Shown here in pieces: positions 5,350 through 5,501 of a stretch of DNA of 5,501 nucleotides. Source of the stretch: an uncultured Eubacteriales bacterium (lineage in GTDB: Bacteria; Bacillota; Clostridia; UBA1381; UBA9506). How positions within the stretch are numbered: the first letter of the stretch is position 1; each line of letters starts with the position of its first letter. The notes beneath the pieces are model-generated. The model was not told the DNA's origin. It did no database searches and saw only the letters and a list, made by a program, of their open reading frames with translations. Made by a program: the position numbers and the translations under genes. The stretch is from NCBI GenBank assembly GCA_902478395.1, contig CABSKZ010000210.1, positions 1 through 5,501 on the forward strand, written 5' to 3'.

Positions 5350-5501
5350 TTGGAAAATTATGTTTTAAAAGATGCTAACGGAGAACCTATCGCTGAAACC
5401 TGTCCCACGGTGGGATTCCAATCTCTATCGGCATGCGTGCCAGTAACCGTTACGCCATTTGCAAAAAGCGGCGTAACCAAAACAAAATGCTGCGGTGATC
5501 C
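5350..5501 (+). CDS. Partial gene, N-terminal 50 residues of an unidentified protein
   Basis: The frame is open from TTG at 5350 to the window end and continues beyond it. The strong AAGGAGG ribosome binding site, the clean frame and the natural-looking residues support a real gene. The visible part reads ENYVLKDANGEPIAETCPTV, then GFQSLSACVPVTVTPFAKSG and VTKTKCCGDP. It has four cysteines, one a CC pair, and many Val, Thr and Pro residues, which suggests a beta-rich domain. There is no N-terminal signal peptide or membrane segment. The CVPVTVTP...CCGDP pattern reminds me of uncharacterised clostridial proteins, possibly spore- or surface-related, but this is recollection and no function is claimed. 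The AraC-family gene lies 193 bases upstream in the same direction. Confidence 0.7.
   Translation, partial: MENYVLKDANGEPIAETCPTVGFQSLSACVPVTVTPFAKSGVTKTKCCGD

Overview
The window looks like chromosomal DNA of a Gram-positive spore-forming member of the Clostridia. It carries a remnant of a SleL/YaaH-type spore cortex hydrolase, strong AGGAGG-type ribosome binding sites, housekeeping-type -35/-10 promoters, frequent TTG and GTG starts, and gene products of clostridial type (CobQ-like ATPase, Nim-like flavoprotein, AraC regulator). This placement is an inference; no rRNA or other taxonomic marker is present.

Layout. Positions 1-217 are very AT-rich and hold no gene, only a leftward hairpin terminator with no gene in front of it. 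At about 215 the base composition changes sharply and a 5'-truncated glycoside hydrolase family 18 pseudogene begins (about 218-666, +). A large bidirectional terminator (673-718) separates it from a leftward gene (720-1562) for a cobyric-acid-synthase-like ATPase that lacks the glutamine amidotransferase domain but ends in a CobQ-like tail. A 311-base gap follows, then a leftward serine hydrolase of the beta-lactamase/penicillin-binding protein fold (1874-3034), whose start is fixed by an ideal promoter and ribosome binding site. A divergent gene (3294-3776, +) encodes a small FMN-binding protein of the Nim/PNPOx-like family and ends in a perfect 17-bp terminator hairpin.

The next 550 bases have no intact gene. 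The minus strand there reads like decayed coding sequence of unknown family (3905 to about 4275). An AraC-family regulator follows (4344-5156, +) with its own promoter. The window ends with the first 50 codons of a rightward gene (5350 onward) that I do not recognise.

How the genes relate. Most appear to be separate transcription units with their own promoters and terminators, and no operon or shared pathway is evident. The AraC protein may control the partial gene downstream or sugar genes outside the window. The region has signs of erosion: one truncated gene, one probable multi-frameshift remnant, an orphan terminator and an orphan promoter plus ribosome binding site. I see no insertion sequence, CRISPR array, RNA gene or clear new multi-gene system. 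The most interesting item is the CobQ-like protein without its amidotransferase half.
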